Origin: Cohaesibacter gelatinilyticus
Lineage (GTDB): Bacteria > Pseudomonadota > Alphaproteobacteria > Rhizobiales > Cohaesibacteraceae
DNA length: 64,000 nt
Direction: 5' to 3'
Assembly (NCBI RefSeq): GCF_900215605.1
Contig: NZ_OBEL01000001.1
Location: 1,178,001 to 1,242,000, forward strand
Position 1 is the first letter of the stretch. Every line of letters begins with the position of its first letter. The notes under the pieces are model-generated. The model had not been told where the DNA came from, searched no databases, and saw only the letters and a program-made list of their open reading frames with translations. Shown here one piece after another: positions 45,056 through 54,468 of this stretch. The translations under genes and the position numbers were made by a program.

Positions 45056-45586
45056 ATGATTTTCAAATTGGGAAAAAAGGCCAAGGATACCGTGTCCGAC
45101 AAGGCGAGGGAGAAATCTACTTTGTCAGATCCTGATGCGCCAAGACCAGATGCCGCAAAAAACAAGCCCGATGGCTTTGTCGAAAATGCTGTGGCGATGG
45201 CGACGGGGCTGTCTCTTGTGGATGCGCATTATCCTGGCCATGACCCAATTGATTATTATGGCAATGGTGGCTTTCGTTTCGGCGACTATTCCCATCAGGG
45301 TTCCCTGATGTTTCTTCCCAGCGGCACGCGTCGCTGGGATATTTCTTCGCCTGAAGAATTCTCGGAGGAAGCCTTCACACAAGTCGTTGCTGAAGCAGAT
45401 GGAATCGAAATTCTTCTGATTGGTTCAGGCAATTCTCTTGTGCCGTTGCATCCGGAAATGAAAGCCAAACTCCGTGAGGTTGGGATCATCTGTGATGTAA
45501 TGGATACGGGTGCAGCTGTGCGCACTCTCAATATCCTGCTGGCAGAAGAGCGGGCTGTCGCTGCTGCAATTCTGGCAGTAGATTAG
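45056..45586 (+). CDS. Mth938/DUF498-domain protein (NDUFAF3-like)
   Basis: 176 residues. An N-terminal charged leader (1-35) is followed by the Mth938-like domain: GNGGFRFGDYSHQGSLMFLP, EILLIGSGNSLVPLHPEM and DVMDTGAAVRTLNILLAEER. Human NDUFAF3 (C3orf60), a complex I assembly factor, belongs to this family, and in alphaproteobacteria and mitochondria the gene is often tied to Sec or Oxa functions. Starts two bases after the secF stop, so it is part of that operon. The NDUFAF6-like gene follows. Confidence 0.88.
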   Translation: MIFKLGKKAKDTVSDKAREKSTLSDPDAPRPDAAKNKPDGFVENAVAMATGLSLVDAHYPGHDPIDYYGNGGFRFGDYSHQGSLMFLPSGTRRWDISSPEEFSEEAFTQVVAEADGIEILLIGSGNSLVPLHPEMKAKLREVGIICDVMDTGAAVRTLNILLAEERAVAAAILAVD

Positions 45587-45644
45587 CTCCAAGTTATTTT
45601 GGAATATCTTCTTCGCCGAGGCTTACCATCTTTAGGGGAGATCA

Positions 45645-46505
45645 ATGCCGGACCAGCAGACAGATCTGGCTTTTTGTCAGGACCAATTGCGCAAGTTCGA
45701 TCCGCTGCATCATTTCATGGCATTGGCGTCTTTGGAAATCCATAGGCCAGCATTGATGGTGCTCCATTGCTTCCTTGACGAGATAGAGCGCATTCCACTG
45801 CAAGTTAGTGAGCCGACAATGGGGGAAATTCGCCTGCAATGGTGGCTGGATGTAATCGCACGAGAAAATACTGATCTGGAGGGGAGGGACGGTCTGGAAA
45901 ATATCGGCCCAGTCGCGTCATGTCTGAAACTGATACAGCGAAACTATAATCTCTCACCCGATCATCTCATTCAGATCATAGAAGCGCGCAAATTTGATCT
46001 TTATAACGATCCTATGCCTGACTGGGATACATTTGAAACTTATGCCGGAGAGACTGAAGCTCTTCCACTCTTGCTTGCTGCTCAAATCCTCAATGATGGA
46101 ATAGTGCCCGAAATCTCGGATTTGTGCGGTAATGCTGCCATGGCAATTTGTCTTACCAAGCAACTGACGAATTTTGCACGCAATGCCAATCGGCAAAAGC
46201 TCTATTTGCCATTTGGGGAATTTTCAGAGGCTCAGGTGAACGAAGCGCAAATCTGGGTGCTCGAATCTGAAGAAGACATAATCTCTGTCTTGAAGCCAAT
46301 CGCGAACAAGTCCCATGATCACCATGTTCAGGCCCAACAGGAATTCAATTCATTAAAAGAAAAAGGCCAAGCCCATTTGGGCTCAGCCTTTTTGGAACTT
46401 GCTTTGGTATCAGCACGCCTCAAGCAGTGGAAGAAAAAACCACTTGCGCCAAAAAACATTCCGCTTTGGAAGCAATACTGGTCCATCTGGCGGTATGGTC
46501 GATAG
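45645..46505 (+). CDS. Squalene/phytoene synthase-family protein (NDUFAF6-like)
   Basis: 286 residues. The helical trans-isoprenyl synthase fold is recognisable from EIRLQWWLDVI and the later GNAAMAICLTKQLTNFARN. The first Asp-rich motif is reduced to DEIER (45-49), and the second lacks the DxxxD pattern. It is thus unlikely to make squalene or phytoene. This non-catalytic type matches the NDUFAF6 (C8orf38) group of complex I assembly factors. AGGGGAGA precedes the ATG. A terminator-like hairpin lies inside the gene at 46361-46393. Confidence 0.85.
   Translation: MPDQQTDLAFCQDQLRKFDPLHHFMALASLEIHRPALMVLHCFLDEIERIPLQVSEPTMGEIRLQWWLDVIARENTDLEGRDGLENIGPVASCLKLIQRNYNLSPDHLIQIIEARKFDLYNDPMPDWDTFETYAGETEALPLLLAAQILNDGIVPEISDLCGNAAMAICLTKQLTNFARNANRQKLYLPFGEFSEAQVNEAQIWVLESEEDIISVLKPIANKSHDHHVQAQQEFNSLKEKGQAHLGSAFLELALVSARLKQWKKKPLAPKNIPLWKQYWSIWRYGR
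46361..46393 (+). other. Terminator-like hairpin inside the NDUFAF6-like gene
   Basis: Outer arms aaaaggc/gcctttt and inner arms agccca/tgggct form a stem with one internal loop, and a T-run continues (389-393). It lies within coding sequence about 110 bases before the stop. Confidence 0.45.
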
Positions 46506-46524
46506 TTTCGACGCCTTTTCTTTC

Positions 46525-47943
46525 CTAAGTTTCTTGCGCAGCAATTGAGATTTCCTCAAGCCATGCTCTGGTATCGCCTAACGCACGCTTGGCCAATGCT
46601 TTCTTCTTGGAAAGTTGCTTCTCAACACCACGCATCTTGCTGCCATCTTCACGGCGCTTCGAGAATTCGACTGGAGGGAAGAGGCCAAAATTCACGTTCA
46701 TTGGCTGGAATGAACGCCGGCCACCATTGCTGTCGATCAGATGGCCGCCTGTAATATGGCCGAGCAAAGCGCCAAAAGCAGTTGTTTCCGGAGGTGGAAC
46801 TGCTGCATGACCCAAGGCTTCTGCAGCCAGAAAACGCCCGGTTAACAAACCGATCGCGGCACTCTCGACATATCCTTCACAACCTGTGATCTGGCCTGCA
46901 AAACGAAGATGCGGATGTGATTTCAGTCGCAAAGTATCATCTAGGAGTTTGGGCGAGTTAAGGAACGTATTGCGGTGTATGCCACCAAGGCGGGCAAATT
47001 GTGCATTTTCCAATCCAGGAATCATTCGAAATACATCGCTCTGAGCGCCATATTTCATCTTGGTTTGGAAGCCAACGATATTGAAGAGGGTGCCTAGCTT
47101 GTTGTCCTGCCGTAACTGAACGACAGCGTAAGGGTCGGTTTCCGGATCATGCGGATTGGTCAGGCCAACTGGTTTCATCGGCCCGAAGCGAGGTGTATCA
47201 ATTCCTCGTTCTGCCATCACTTCGATTGGCAGGCAGCCGTCGAAATATTTGGCTTTCTCCCATTCCTTGAACTCGGTCTTATCTGCCTCCAGCATTGCTG
47301 CTATAAAAGCTTTGTATTCCTCTTCATTCATGGCGCAGTTGATATAATCCGCACCAGTTCCACCGGGGCCTTTTTTATCATAACGGGATTGGAACCAAGC
47401 TCTATCCATATCAATGGAATCAAAATAGATTATCGGGGCAATTGCGTCGAAAAATGCCAGTGCGTCCTCGCCCGTTGCCGCCAAAATGGACTTTGAAAGC
47501 GGCTCGGATGTGAGAGGGCCTGTAGCAACAAGGCAGGAGCCATTGTCAGCACTTGGTAACTCATCGATCTCACCGCGTTCAATCGTAATCAACGGATGGT
47601 CATGCAGGGCTTTGGTGACCGTCTCGGAAAATGCTTCCCTTGCCACAGCCAATGCGCCACCTGCTGGAACGGTATTTTTGTCAGCACATGCCATGATCAG
47701 GCTATTGGCTTCGCGCATTTCTTGGTGCAATACTCCGACAGCATTGGCTTCAGCATCATCGGAACGGAACGAGTTGGAGCAAACTAACTCGGCGCAGTGA
47801 TCCGTAATATGAGCATCGGTGCTTTTGATCGGGCGCATTTCATGCAGCACAACCGATACACCATGACTGGCAATCTGCCATGCAGCTTCGGAACCGGCCA
47901 GGCCAGCGCCAATGATATGAATAGGAGCGACTTTTTCGTTCAC
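46525..47943 (-). CDS. trmFO: Methylenetetrahydrofolate-tRNA-(uracil-54) methyltransferase
   Basis: 472 residues from the GTG at 47943, preferred because the FAD-binding motif [17 protein letters not shown] then begins at once; an in-frame ATG at 48015 would add 24 residues. Family signatures: [44 protein letters not shown] and [12 protein letters not shown]. It methylates U54 of tRNA to ribothymidine using methylene-THF and FADH2. Convergent with the NDUFAF6-like gene. Confidence 0.94.
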   Translation of the reverse strand: MNEKVAPIHIIGAGLAGSEAAWQIASHGVSVVLHEMRPIKSTDAHITDHCAELVCSNSFRSDDAEANAVGVLHQEMREANSLIMACADKNTVPAGGALAVAREAFSETVTKALHDHPLITIERGEIDELPSADNGSCLVATGPLTSEPLSKSILAATGEDALAFFDAIAPIIYFDSIDMDRAWFQSRYDKKGPGGTGADYINCAMNEEEYKAFIAAMLEADKTEFKEWEKAKYFDGCLPIEVMAERGIDTPRFGPMKPVGLTNPHDPETDPYAVVQLRQDNKLGTLFNIVGFQTKMKYGAQSDVFRMIPGLENAQFARLGGIHRNTFLNSPKLLDDTLRLKSHPHLRFAGQITGCEGYVESAAIGLLTGRFLAAEALGHAAVPPPETTAFGALLGHITGGHLIDSNGGRRSFQPMNVNFGLFPPVEFSKRREDGSKMRGVEKQLSKKKALAKRALGDTRAWLEEISIAAQET

Positions 47944-48105
47944 GATGATATCCAGACTGGTTGGAAGAACGCCATTCTCTAGCACTGCAAGCCGATGAAG
48001 AAAAGCCCTGATCATACGAGACGAGCATCATAACACTTGGCAATGGTAGCTGGCCAATGCTATGGCCACAGCATAGATGCAATTCAGTTGAAGGTTCGCA
48101 GAATC

Positions 48106-48741
48106 ATGCCATCCATCCGTAACCGTCTTTTGATGATGATTCTGCTTGTCCCATTGGCAGGCTGCATGGCGCAAATGAATGAGAATCCAGACCGTTGGGC
48201 CGAGACCACCAAGATGCGCCTTCCAAGCAACGGCAATCTGTATATCTGCCATGGTTTTGGTTGCAAATTGAATTATGCCTTCAAACCTAACGATCAGGAT
48301 CTGGAAAAAGTCACCGAAATTCTGAAGAAGGGCGAAAGCAGTGCTGAGGCAGAGCGACAGTCAATGGGAGAGGCGATCCAATATTTCGAGACGCGGCTTG
48401 GGCCGCTGATCGGATCCGATAAGGACAAAGGTGGTTTGGATCTAACCAGCTCAGGGATCCCTGGCCAGATGGATTGTATTGACGAAGCCTCCAACAGCAC
48501 ATCTTATTTGATGTATATGCAGATGCATGGTTTGCTCAAGCACCACAGCGTTTCGTCACCAGTTGCAAGAGGATTCTTCCTTGATGGCAGATATCCTCAC
48601 GCCACTTCTGTTGTGAAACAAAAAGCTACCAAGTCACACTATGCGATTGATAGCTGGGTCAAAGATAATGGAGTGTTTCCAGTCATCAAGCCGTTGAAAA
48701 AGTGGTTTGCAGAAAAACCAGCAGGCTTGAGAGGCGCGTAA
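48106..48741 (+). CDS. Putative lipoprotein with transglutaminase-like Cys-His-Asp pattern
   Basis: 211 residues from the ATG at 48106. The signal peptide ends in the lipobox LAGC with Cys20, so a lipid-anchored protein is expected. Residues Cys124 (GQMDCIDEASN), His165 (RYPHATSVV) and Asp182 (YAIDSW) are spaced like the triad of transglutaminase/cysteine-protease folds. No family name is recognised with certainty. Divergent from trmFO. Confidence 0.8.
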   Translation: MPSIRNRLLMMILLVPLAGCMAQMNENPDRWAETTKMRLPSNGNLYICHGFGCKLNYAFKPNDQDLEKVTEILKKGESSAEAERQSMGEAIQYFETRLGPLIGSDKDKGGLDLTSSGIPGQMDCIDEASNSTSYLMYMQMHGLLKHHSVSSPVARGFFLDGRYPHATSVVKQKATKSHYAIDSWVKDNGVFPVIKPLKKWFAEKPAGLRGA

Positions 48742-48792
48742 AACTTCAGGTAATCTAATCGCCGAATAGATAGCTGATACACAAAAATAGAT

Positions 48793-48911
48793 CCCAGATA
48801 AAACGAAAGCCCACCGGGGGAGGAACCGGTAGGCTTCGTTTCTTGTTTCAAAACTGGGAGGAGGTGTTTTGAAACCATCGGGCTTTTGGGAGGAGATAAA
48901 GCCCGAATTCC
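48793..48911 (-). ncRNA. CcsR/cuckoo-type small RNA region with three CUCCUCCC loops
   Basis: Directly after the DUF1127 stop (minus strand) come three hairpins. Hairpin 1: cgggcttt/aaagcccg (48879-48905), minus-strand loop ATCTCCTCCCA. Hairpin 2: perfect ten-base arms gtttcaaaac/gttttgaaac (48845-48875), loop ACCTCCTCCCA. Hairpin 3: accgg/ccggt extended by an imperfect stem (48802-48840), loop TTCCTCCC, followed by a T-run as terminator. Anti-Shine-Dalgarno motifs in loops, placed behind a DUF1127 gene, are the hallmark of the CcsR RNAs of Rhodobacter and the wider alphaproteobacterial cuckoo RNA family. They may bind ribosome-binding sites or sequester a regulator. Ends are approximate. Confidence 0.82.
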
Positions 48912-49064
48912 TTATTTGCCAGCAGCGCGGCGGGCAACAAACTCGATATCACCGCGGCCAATGCCTAGATCATTCAGATCGCGGGTGCTCAGGCGGCTGA
49001 GTTCGGAGACAGTGTTGCGGTAATTACGCCACTGCCGATAGTTTTTCACGACATTATCAAACAT
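48912..49064 (-). CDS. Small DUF1127 protein (CcaF1-like)
   Basis: 50 residues beginning MFDNVVKNYRQWRNYRNTVS and continuing ELSRLSTRDLNDLGIGRGDI, the standard DUF1127 pattern (YRRTxxELxxLsxreLxDLGIxRxDI). Arg-rich, soluble. AAGGAAATGAG precedes the ATG. In Rhodobacter sphaeroides the DUF1127 protein CcaF1 binds RNA and affects maturation of the CcsR RNAs transcribed with it; the same arrangement is seen here, with the first hairpin starting six bases after the stop. Probably stress-induced. Confidence 0.92.
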   Translation of the reverse strand: MFDNVVKNYRQWRNYRNTVSELSRLSTRDLNDLGIGRGDIEFVARRAAGK

Positions 49065-49636
49065 TGCTCATTTCCTTGTGGTTATGCAACGTGGCACAAT
49101 CTCTTGCGATGCTCTGTGGCCTCGCTTTGTTGAAAATAGATATAATATGATTTGAAAAATTTTGCACCGCACAATATTGCATAGCTGTTTTGCAAGACAT
49201 GCATTCCTTGAATACATATTATCTCTGGACAAATATGAACAGAATTATACCGCGTTGATTCTCAAAGGTTTAATAGTATTGAAAATCTGAAGATCAGACA
49301 TTTCAGCCATTTGGAATAATATGCTGTCAATGGGTATGAAAAGCACTTGAAACGAAAATAAATGAATTTCGAGGGAACATGGATGTGAGTTTGGGGCTGT
49401 TGGAAAAGGTGCTTGAATAAAATGCAGGCAATGTGAAAATTTATAAAAACAGACAATGATGCTTATCGGTTCAAGTGAAAATCCGAGCTAATACAATAAC
49501 CAGGATCAGCGGTTGTTCGTGTGTCAAAGCTGACTGATATTGGAACCACCAAATTCAACCAATAATGACTAAGGCTTTGTACCTAACTCAAAGGACAAAG
49601 CCCAGATCTCAAGTCAGATATCATCTATTGAGCTAG
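49065..49636. other. AT-rich region without recognised genes
   Basis: About 570 bases. The right part before 49064 must hold the promoter of the DUF1127/sRNA transcript; AT-rich blocks occur near 49135-49150 and 49190-49240, but I could not fix -35/-10 boxes. At 49573-49602 the arms ggctttgt/acaaagcc may end the uvrA transcript. The open frame at 49262-49456 has no family features. Confidence 0.35.
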
Positions 49637-52522
49637 TTATTCAGCTGCGGCCTTGCGGCGGTCAACCAGTTCTTTCAGGAAGATCCCGGTATAGCTCCTG
49701 GAATTCTCAATCAGGTCTTCCGGTGTTCCCTGGCCAACAATGGTACCGCCACCATCTCCACCTTCAGGTCCCAGATCCAAAACCCAGTCAGCGGTCATGA
49801 TGACCTCCAAATTATGCTCAATCACGACAACAGTATTGCCTTGATTGACCAACTCATGAAGTACTTCCAGCAATTTGGCGACATCGTGGAAATGCAGGCC
49901 GGTCGTCGGTTCATCTAAAATGTAGAGTGTGCGACCGGTTGAGCGCTTGGACAGTTCCTTTGACAGCTTTACGCGCTGCGCTTCACCGCCAGACAGTGTC
50001 GTGGCTTGTTGACCAACCTTGATATAACCAAGTCCAACTCGCTGCAGAGTGATCATTTTGTCACGAACAGACGGAACAGCTGAAAAGAATTCTGCAGCCT
50101 CATCAACAGTCATTTCCAGTACATCGGCAATGGATTTCTCCTTGAATTTGACTTCCAAGGTCTCTCGATTATAGCGGTGGCCCTTGCAGACGTCGCACGT
50201 CACATAGACATCAGGCAGGAAGTGCATCTCAATCTTGATAACGCCATCGCCTTGGCAGGCTTCGCAGCGTCCACCCTTCACATTGAACGAGAAACGACCT
50301 GGTGCATAGCCGCGAACCTTTGCTTCCGGCAAGCCTGCAAACCATTCACGAATTGGTGTGAAGGCACCGGTATAGGTTGCCGGGTTGGAACGCGGGGTAC
50401 GGCCAATTGGCGACTGATCGATATCAATGATCTTGTCGATATGCTCCAATCCCTCAATGCGATCATGCGGAGCTGGCATATTCCGCGCCTTATTCAGCTT
50501 CATCGCAGCTCCCTTATAGAGGGTATCAATCAGGAAAGTCGATTTGCCGCCCCCTGATACGCCGGTCACACAGGTAAAGGTGCCCAGAGGAATGGACGCT
50601 GTAACATTCTTAAGATTGTTACCTCTCGCGTTGACAACGGTAAGTTCACGCCCTTTCTTTGCCTTGCGGCGGTCGTTTTCAATATGAATGCTCTTGGCAC
50701 CCGACAAATACTGTCCCGTGAGTGAGTTGGGGTCGGATAGAATATCACTCGGGGTTCCTTCGGAGACAACGCGCCCACCATGGATACCGGCACCCGGGCC
50801 AACATCAATGACGTGATCAGCAGTCAGAATGGCATCTTCATCATGTTCAACGACAATGACGGTATTTCCCAGATCGCGCAAATGACGAAGTGTATCCAGA
50901 AGGCGGGCGTTATCTCGCTGGTGAAGACCAATAGAAGGCTCATCCAGAACATAAAGAACGCCGGTCAGGCCCGAGCCAATTTGTGATGCAAGGCGAATTC
51001 TTTGAGACTCGCCGCCAGACAAGGTGCCGGAATTACGAGACAGGGAGAGATATTCAAGTCCTACGTCATTCAGAAAGGCCAGACGCTCGCGAATTTCCTT
51101 CAGAATCCGTTCAGCGATCTCCTTTTGTTGAGCGCTGAGCGTATCAATAAGACCGGTGAACCAGACGGTTGCATCCTTGATTGACAGCTTCGAGATATCC
51201 GCAATGTGCTTGCCATCCAGCTTCACAGCCAAGGCTTCAGGTTTCAAGCGATTGCCTTCACAAGCCGAGCAGGGATGGGTGGACTGATATTTGCCAATTT
51301 CCTCGCGTGCCCAATTGCTCTCTGTCTCTCGCCAGCGACGTTCCAGATTCGGAATGACACCTTCGAAAGGTTTGTTGGCTTTATAGGAGCGAGAACCATC
51401 ATCATAAACAAACTGGATCTTTTCCTTGCCAGTGCCGTAGAGAATAACTTCTTGCGCTTTGAAGGGGAGTTCTATCCATGGAACGGTCAGCTCAAACTGA
51501 TAATGCTTGGCTAAAGCCTCTAATGTCTGGCGATAGAACGGGGAGGTTCCTTTTGACCATGGTGCAATGGCTCCGTCCTTCAGACTTAATGACGTATCAG
51601 GAATGACGAGGTCAGGGCTGATCTGCAACTCGCTTCCCAAGCCATCACAAGTCGGGCAAGCGCCAAAGGGGTTGTTAAACGAAAAGAGCCGAGGTTCAAT
51701 TTCGGGTATGGTGAAGCCGGAGACCGGGCAGGCGAATTTCTCCGAGAATATCACTCGTTTGGGTTTACCATCGTCCTCGGTTTGATCAGCGAACTCAGCG
51801 ACAGCCAGCCCTTCTGCCAATTCCAAGGCCGTTTCCAACGAGTCGGCTAGGCGGCTTTCCATATCCGGGCGCACGACCACACGATCAACCACAACTTCAA
51901 TGTCATGTTTGAATTTCTTGTCTAGTGCAGGAGCGTCAGCAATTTCGTAGAACTCACCGTCAATCTTGACGCGCAAAAAGCCTTTCTTCATCAGCTCGGC
52001 GAGTTCTTTGCGATATTCCCCTTTGCGCCCACGAACAATTGGCGCCAGCAGATAGAGACGGGATTTCTCCGGGAGTTCCATGATACGGTCAACCATCTGG
52101 CTGACGGTTTGGCTCTTAATCGGAAGACCTGTCGCTGGCGAATAGGGAATGCCAACACGCGCAAACAGCAGGCGCATATAGTCATAAATCTCGGTGACAG
52201 TACCGACAGTTGAACGTGGATTGCGCGACGTGGTCTTTTGTTCAATGGAGATGGCGGGAGAAAGGCCGTCAATCTGATCGACATCTGGCTTTTGCATCAT
52301 TTCTAGAAACTGACGCGCATAGGCTGAGAGAGACTCGACATAACGCCTCTGGCCTTCCGCATAGATGGTATCAAAAGCGAGCGAGCTTTTACCTGAGCCC
52401 GATAAACCGGTCATCACAATCAGTTGGTCCCGCGGGATGTCGAGATTGACATTCTTGAGGTTATGTTCCCGTGCACCACGAATGGAGATTGATTTCTGGG
52501 AAGATAATGAAGTGTCAGTCAT
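49637..52522 (-). CDS. uvrA: UvrABC excinuclease subunit A
   Basis: 961 residues. Two ABC ATPase modules: Walker A in [14 protein letters not shown] and [14 protein letters not shown], signatures [18 protein letters not shown] and [18 protein letters not shown], Walker B in [12 protein letters not shown] and [12 protein letters not shown]. The second zinc finger (CEACQGDG ... [10 protein letters not shown]) is complete. The first reads CPVSG ... CPTCDG, so one Cys is missing, a variation I believe is common in alphaproteobacteria. Damage-recognition subunit of nucleotide excision repair. Divergent from ssb, a frequent SOS arrangement, though no clear LexA site was found. Confidence 0.97.
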   Translation of the reverse strand: MTDTSLSSQKSISIRGAREHNLKNVNLDIPRDQLIVMTGLSGSGKSSLAFDTIYAEGQRRYVESLSAYARQFLEMMQKPDVDQIDGLSPAISIEQKTTSRNPRSTVGTVTEIYDYMRLLFARVGIPYSPATGLPIKSQTVSQMVDRIMELPEKSRLYLLAPIVRGRKGEYRKELAELMKKGFLRVKIDGEFYEIADAPALDKKFKHDIEVVVDRVVVRPDMESRLADSLETALELAEGLAVAEFADQTEDDGKPKRVIFSEKFACPVSGFTIPEIEPRLFSFNNPFGACPTCDGLGSELQISPDLVIPDTSLSLKDGAIAPWSKGTSPFYRQTLEALAKHYQFELTVPWIELPFKAQEVILYGTGKEKIQFVYDDGSRSYKANKPFEGVIPNLERRWRETESNWAREEIGKYQSTHPCSACEGNRLKPEALAVKLDGKHIADISKLSIKDATVWFTGLIDTLSAQQKEIAERILKEIRERLAFLNDVGLEYLSLSRNSGTLSGGESQRIRLASQIGSGLTGVLYVLDEPSIGLHQRDNARLLDTLRHLRDLGNTVIVVEHDEDAILTADHVIDVGPGAGIHGGRVVSEGTPSDILSDPNSLTGQYLSGAKSIHIENDRRKAKKGRELTVVNARGNNLKNVTASIPLGTFTCVTGVSGGGKSTFLIDTLYKGAAMKLNKARNMPAPHDRIEGLEHIDKIIDIDQSPIGRTPRSNPATYTGAFTPIREWFAGLPEAKVRGYAPGRFSFNVKGGRCEACQGDGVIKIEMHFLPDVYVTCDVCKGHRYNRETLEVKFKEKSIADVLEMTVDEAAEFFSAVPSVRDKMITLQRVGLGYIKVGQQATTLSGGEAQRVKLSKELSKRSTGRTLYILDEPTTGLHFHDVAKLLEVLHELVNQGNTVVVIEHNLEVIMTADWVLDLGPEGGDGGGTIVGQGTPEDLIENSRSYTGIFLKELVDRRKAAAE

Positions 52523-52811
52523 GGTCGTAAAACATCCTTGGGAAGAGCGGATCTGCTACGTAAAATATGATTGGATTTGTTTCTGGACTCAGTGGGAGAT
52601 AAGCACACATCTGTCAGGAAACAAGCCGGATTGCTGATTCATGCCGGGATTTTTAGCATTTTCGATTGCATTTGTGCATGATTTGTTCCTTAATTCAAGA
52701 GGCGAGTACATTGCGATCTGATAAAGTCGTGGGAAGTGTCAGCGGATGGTGGCATGCTGGATCAAAACTGCTATGATCTCGCTCCAAGATTTGGCGTTAA
52801 CAAGATGGAAC

Positions 52812-53363
52812 ATGGACATGGCCGGAAGCGTAAATAAAGTCATCCTCGTAGGGAATCTGGGGGCTGATCCCGATATTCGCCGTACTCAGGATGGTCGGCC
52901 AATTTGTAATCTGTCCATTGCGACTTCCGAAAACTGGAAAGATCGCAATACTGGTGAACGTCGTGAACGTACCGAGTGGCACCGCGTTGTGATCTTCAAT
53001 GAAGGCCTGTGCCGTGTTGCAGAGAATTATCTGCGCAAAGGCTCGAAGGTTTATGTCGAGGGCCAGTTGCAGACACGTAAATGGCAGGATCAAAGTGGTC
53101 AGGATCGCTATTCCACAGAGGTTGTTCTGCAGGGCTTCAATTCCACATTGACCATGCTTGATAATCGTGGTGAAGGTGGTGGAGCTGGTCCGCAGGGCGG
53201 TGGCTTTGGTGGCCAGGGCGGCGGTAACGACTTTGGCGGAGGCGGCTTCGGCGGTCCTCAGGGCGGGCAGAGTGGCGGCGGTTTTGGCGGCGGTGGCCAG
53301 CAAGGCGGCGGTAGCCAAGGTGGCAGCGGTTTCAGCGATATGGATGACGATATCCCGTTTTGA
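52812..53363 (+). CDS. ssb: Single-stranded DNA-binding protein
   Basis: 183 residues from the ATG at 52812 (GGA six bases upstream); the next ATG at 52818 is also possible. The OB fold covers about 3-115 ([38 protein letters not shown]). A Gly-rich, Gln-containing flexible tail (about 120-172) leads to the acidic tip DMDDDIPF, which recruits repair and replication proteins. Essential in replication and recombination. Confidence 0.96.
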   Translation: MDMAGSVNKVILVGNLGADPDIRRTQDGRPICNLSIATSENWKDRNTGERRERTEWHRVVIFNEGLCRVAENYLRKGSKVYVEGQLQTRKWQDQSGQDRYSTEVVLQGFNSTLTMLDNRGEGGGAGPQGGGFGGQGGGNDFGGGGFGGPQGGQSGGGFGGGGQQGGGSQGGSGFSDMDDDIPF

Positions 53364-53400
53364 GCAATTCGCGTTTGAGCGCATAAATACTTCAATCAAA

Positions 53401-53434
53401 AGCCCGGTATGGTGTGAAATCTGCCGGGTTTTTT
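53401..53434 (+). terminator. Intrinsic terminator after ssb
   Basis: Arms cccgg (53403-53407) and ccggg (53424-53428), then six T. The stem is short with a long loop, but the T-run is good. Confidence 0.65.
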
Positions 53435-53551
53435 CATTTCTTCCAAAAGACTGCAAAGCTGGACGGGTATAGGCGCTGTGTGTTGAGTTCAACTTAGCAA
53501 TATTTATCAAGTTGCCTTGGGATAGCGTGAAATTGTAAGGAGGTCCTGATT

Positions 53552-54403
53552 ATGAACAAACATATGCAAGACAGCTATCTCAAGCGTATTGAGCGGGTTC
53601 TGGCTTATCTGTCAGATCATCTGGATGAAGATCTTGATCTGGATAAACTGGCGGATGTGGCTTGTTTTTCACGGTGTCATTTTCATCGTATCTATCACGG
53701 TTTGATGAATGAAACGGTGATGCAGAGTGTGCGTCGCCTGCGTATGCATCGTGCTGCTGGTGATTTGATTCGCACAAGTAGTGAGATTACTGCCATCGCC
53801 AAACGAGCCGGTTATGGAAGTGTCGAAGCATTCAGTCGCGCATTCAAGTCGTCTTATGGAGCTGCCCCGGCATCATATCGTTCTATTCGTCAGGACATTC
53901 CCGTTGTGTCTATCCCAACAATGGAGTTGAAGAAAATGTTTGACGTAGAAATCAAGTCAATTGATCCGATGAAACTGGCCTGTGTCGATCACCATGGCGA
54001 TTATATGCAGGTAGGAAAGGCCTTTGAAAAGGCGGGGATCTGGGCGGCGAAAAATGGTCTGCTTAATCAGACTGCCAAATCCATAGGCATCTATTATGAC
54101 GATCCGGCATCGGTCGAGACTGAAAAACTGCGCTCTGCTGCAGGATTCGTCGTTGATAAGGACTATAGTGATGAGGAATATGGCATTTCTACTCGTAGTG
54201 TCGGCGGTGGCCGTCACGCAGTATTGATCCATAAAGGACCCTATGCCGAGCTTGGGAAGGCTTATCAATGGTTCTTTGGAGCATGGCTTTCGGAAAGCGG
54301 AGAGGAAACCGCAGAGGCTCCGTGTTTTGAATGCTACCTCAATGATCCAAAAACAACGGTTCCGTCGGATCTGGTGACGGAAATCTACATGCCACTCAAA
54401 TAA
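53552..54403 (+). CDS. AraC-family regulator with GyrI-like effector domain
   Basis: 283 residues. N-terminal double HTH (about 8-110: LDKLADVACFSRCHFHRIYHG, ITAIAKRAGYGSVEAFSRAF). The C-terminal GyrI-like domain (about 125-283) has MKLACVDHHGDYMQVGKAFE and KGPYAELGKAYQWFFGAWL. The type resembles Rob/SbmC-like drug-responsive regulators that bind hydrophobic compounds. AAGGAGG precedes the ATG. No direct target is visible. Confidence 0.92.
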   Translation: MNKHMQDSYLKRIERVLAYLSDHLDEDLDLDKLADVACFSRCHFHRIYHGLMNETVMQSVRRLRMHRAAGDLIRTSSEITAIAKRAGYGSVEAFSRAFKSSYGAAPASYRSIRQDIPVVSIPTMELKKMFDVEIKSIDPMKLACVDHHGDYMQVGKAFEKAGIWAAKNGLLNQTAKSIGIYYDDPASVETEKLRSAAGFVVDKDYSDEEYGISTRSVGGGRHAVLIHKGPYAELGKAYQWFFGAWLSESGEETAEAPCFECYLNDPKTTVPSDLVTEIYMPLK

Positions 54404-54407
54404 ATGA

Positions 54408-54441
54408 AAAGGCTAAAGGAGGCGCCCCTTTAGCCTTTAAT
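54408..54441 (+). terminator. Bidirectional terminator between convergent genes
   Basis: Twelve-base perfect arms aaaggctaaagg (54408-54419) and cctttagccttt (54427-54438). A T-rich tail is present on both strands, serving the AraC/GyrI gene and the CDF gene. Confidence 0.85.
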
Positions 54442-54468
54442 CTGTTCAGAGATTTATTTGCACTGGAT

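Noticed and set aside
49262-49456. 64-residue open frame on the minus strand
   Set aside because: Aromatic-rich text typical of translated AT-rich noncoding DNA; no Shine-Dalgarno and no family features.
52523-52811. Possible LexA (SOS) box between uvrA and ssb
   Set aside because: Only a GTTC half-site (near 52685) is present; no GTTC-N7-GTTC or GAAC-N7-GAAC pair was found by eye.
52797-53510. 237-residue antisense open frame across ssb
   Set aside because: Ala/Thr-rich translation is the mirror of the Gly-rich SSB tail.
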